Part shown: piece by piece, positions 6,149 to 6,461 of the stretch
Position numbering within the stretch: the stretch's first letter is position 1
Layout of the letters: the number at the start of each line of letters is the position of its first letter
Source of the DNA: Syntrophaceae bacterium UBA4810
GTDB taxonomy: Bacteria; Desulfobacterota; Syntrophia; Syntrophales; Smithellaceae
Assembly (NCBI GenBank): GCA_002402545.1
Contig: DHGA01000093.1
Span: 1 to 6,461, forward strand
DNA length: 6,461 bases
Direction of reading: 5' to 3'
The notes under the pieces: generated by a model
Databases searched by the model: none
Seen by the model: the letters and a program-made list of their open reading frames with translations, nothing else
Told to the model about the DNA's origin: nothing
Made by a program: the position numbers and the translations under genes

Positions 6149-6461
6149 AGACCGTAAAAAGAAAGAAAACGTCCGTGAAGTCTTCGCCAAAAAAGAAAAT
6201 GCCCGCGGCGAAGAAAACGGAGAAAATCATCCCCAAAACAGACCGCGGCCTGGTGATGGTCATCACCGGCAACGGCAAAGGTAAAACCACCGCCGCCTTC
6301 GGGCAGGCGCTTCGCGCCATCGGCCAAGGTTACCACGTTTTTGTCGTGCAGTTTATGAAAGGAAGAAAATACGGAGAATTCATCGCCGCGCAAAAATATC
6401 TGCCAAATTTAACCATCCGCCGCTGCGGCCTCGACAGTTTTGTAATGCGCGATAATCCCGC
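6145..6461 (+). CDS. cobO: Cob(I)alamin adenosyltransferase, CobA/CobO/BtuR type (partial, 3' end beyond window)
   Basis: The frame is open from ATG 6145 to the window edge, giving 105 visible codons. The ATG overlaps the stop of the G-protein gene (ATGA), and AGGA lies six bases upstream, so the two are translationally coupled. From residue 34 the protein matches the CobO/BtuR family: RGLVMVITGNGKGKTTAAFG with P-loop GNGKGKTT (42-49), then ALRAIGQGYHVFVVQFMKG. This enzyme transfers the adenosyl group of ATP to cob(I)alamin, making the cofactor of the mutase encoded upstream. The first 30 residues are an unusual extension rich in Lys with Pro, Ala and Ser (MKTVKRKKTSVKSSPKKK), with no counterpart in typical CobO that I can recall. 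A later start is possible but no good alternative codon and ribosome site is visible. Roughly the first half of the protein is present. Confidence 0.9.
   Translation, partial: MKTVKRKKTSVKSSPKKKMPAAKKTEKIIPKTDRGLVMVITGNGKGKTTAAFGQALRAIGQGYHVFVVQFMKGRKYGEFIAAQKYLPNLTIRRCGLDSFVMRDNP

Noticed and set aside
1..6461. tRNA, rRNA, CRISPR array, phage or transposase genes
   Set aside because: No tRNA-like cloverleaf, rRNA sequence, regularly spaced direct repeat or recognisable mobile-element protein was seen on either strand.

Overview
The window looks like bacterial chromosome from an anaerobic, Deltaproteobacteria/Desulfobacterota-like organism, perhaps related to the syntrophic Syntrophales. The placement is an inference from three things: the gene families present, the moderate GC content with AT-rich spacers, and a degenerate interspersed repeat of the TGTCATTC...GAAATGACA kind. 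It is not proven by any marker gene.

Left part (1-2024, minus strand): a two-gene operon. A MoxR-type AAA+ ATPase (2024-1173) is followed after 6 bases by a VWA-domain protein of the CoxE-like group (1166 to the window edge). The second gene runs off the left end and is close to complete. Such pairs are thought to act as ATP-driven chaperones or metal-insertion machines; their client is not visible here.

Middle (2025-2844): a 438-base divergent spacer with no convincing protein gene, then a 66-aa cold-shock protein (2463-2663) that ends in a strong intrinsic terminator. The spacer holds candidate promoters for both directions, a perfect 20-bp palindrome, and a terminator-like hairpin about 55 bases before the cold-shock gene. 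Together these suggest a long structured leader.

Right part (2845-6461, plus strand): a B12-dependent acyl-CoA mutase operon with a good candidate promoter at 2758-2786. Its order is large catalytic subunit (560 aa), small cobalamin-binding subunit (133 aa), MeaB-type G-protein chaperone (324 aa) and a cob(I)alamin adenosyltransferase cut by the right edge. The genes form a self-contained module: the adenosyltransferase makes adenosylcobalamin, the G-protein gates its loading and protects the mutase, and the two subunits form the enzyme. Automatic annotation would probably call it methylmalonyl-CoA mutase. However, the two residues that separate methylmalonyl-CoA mutase (Tyr89, Arg207) from isobutyryl-CoA mutase (Phe, Gln) are Phe89 and Gln207 here, so the better prediction is an isobutyryl-CoA/n-butyryl-CoA mutase. 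That would fit isobutyrate or valine carbon metabolism.

Two other oddities in the operon are a 163-base MITE-like repeat between the two subunit genes and an NKAN sequence where the G-protein should carry NKxD.
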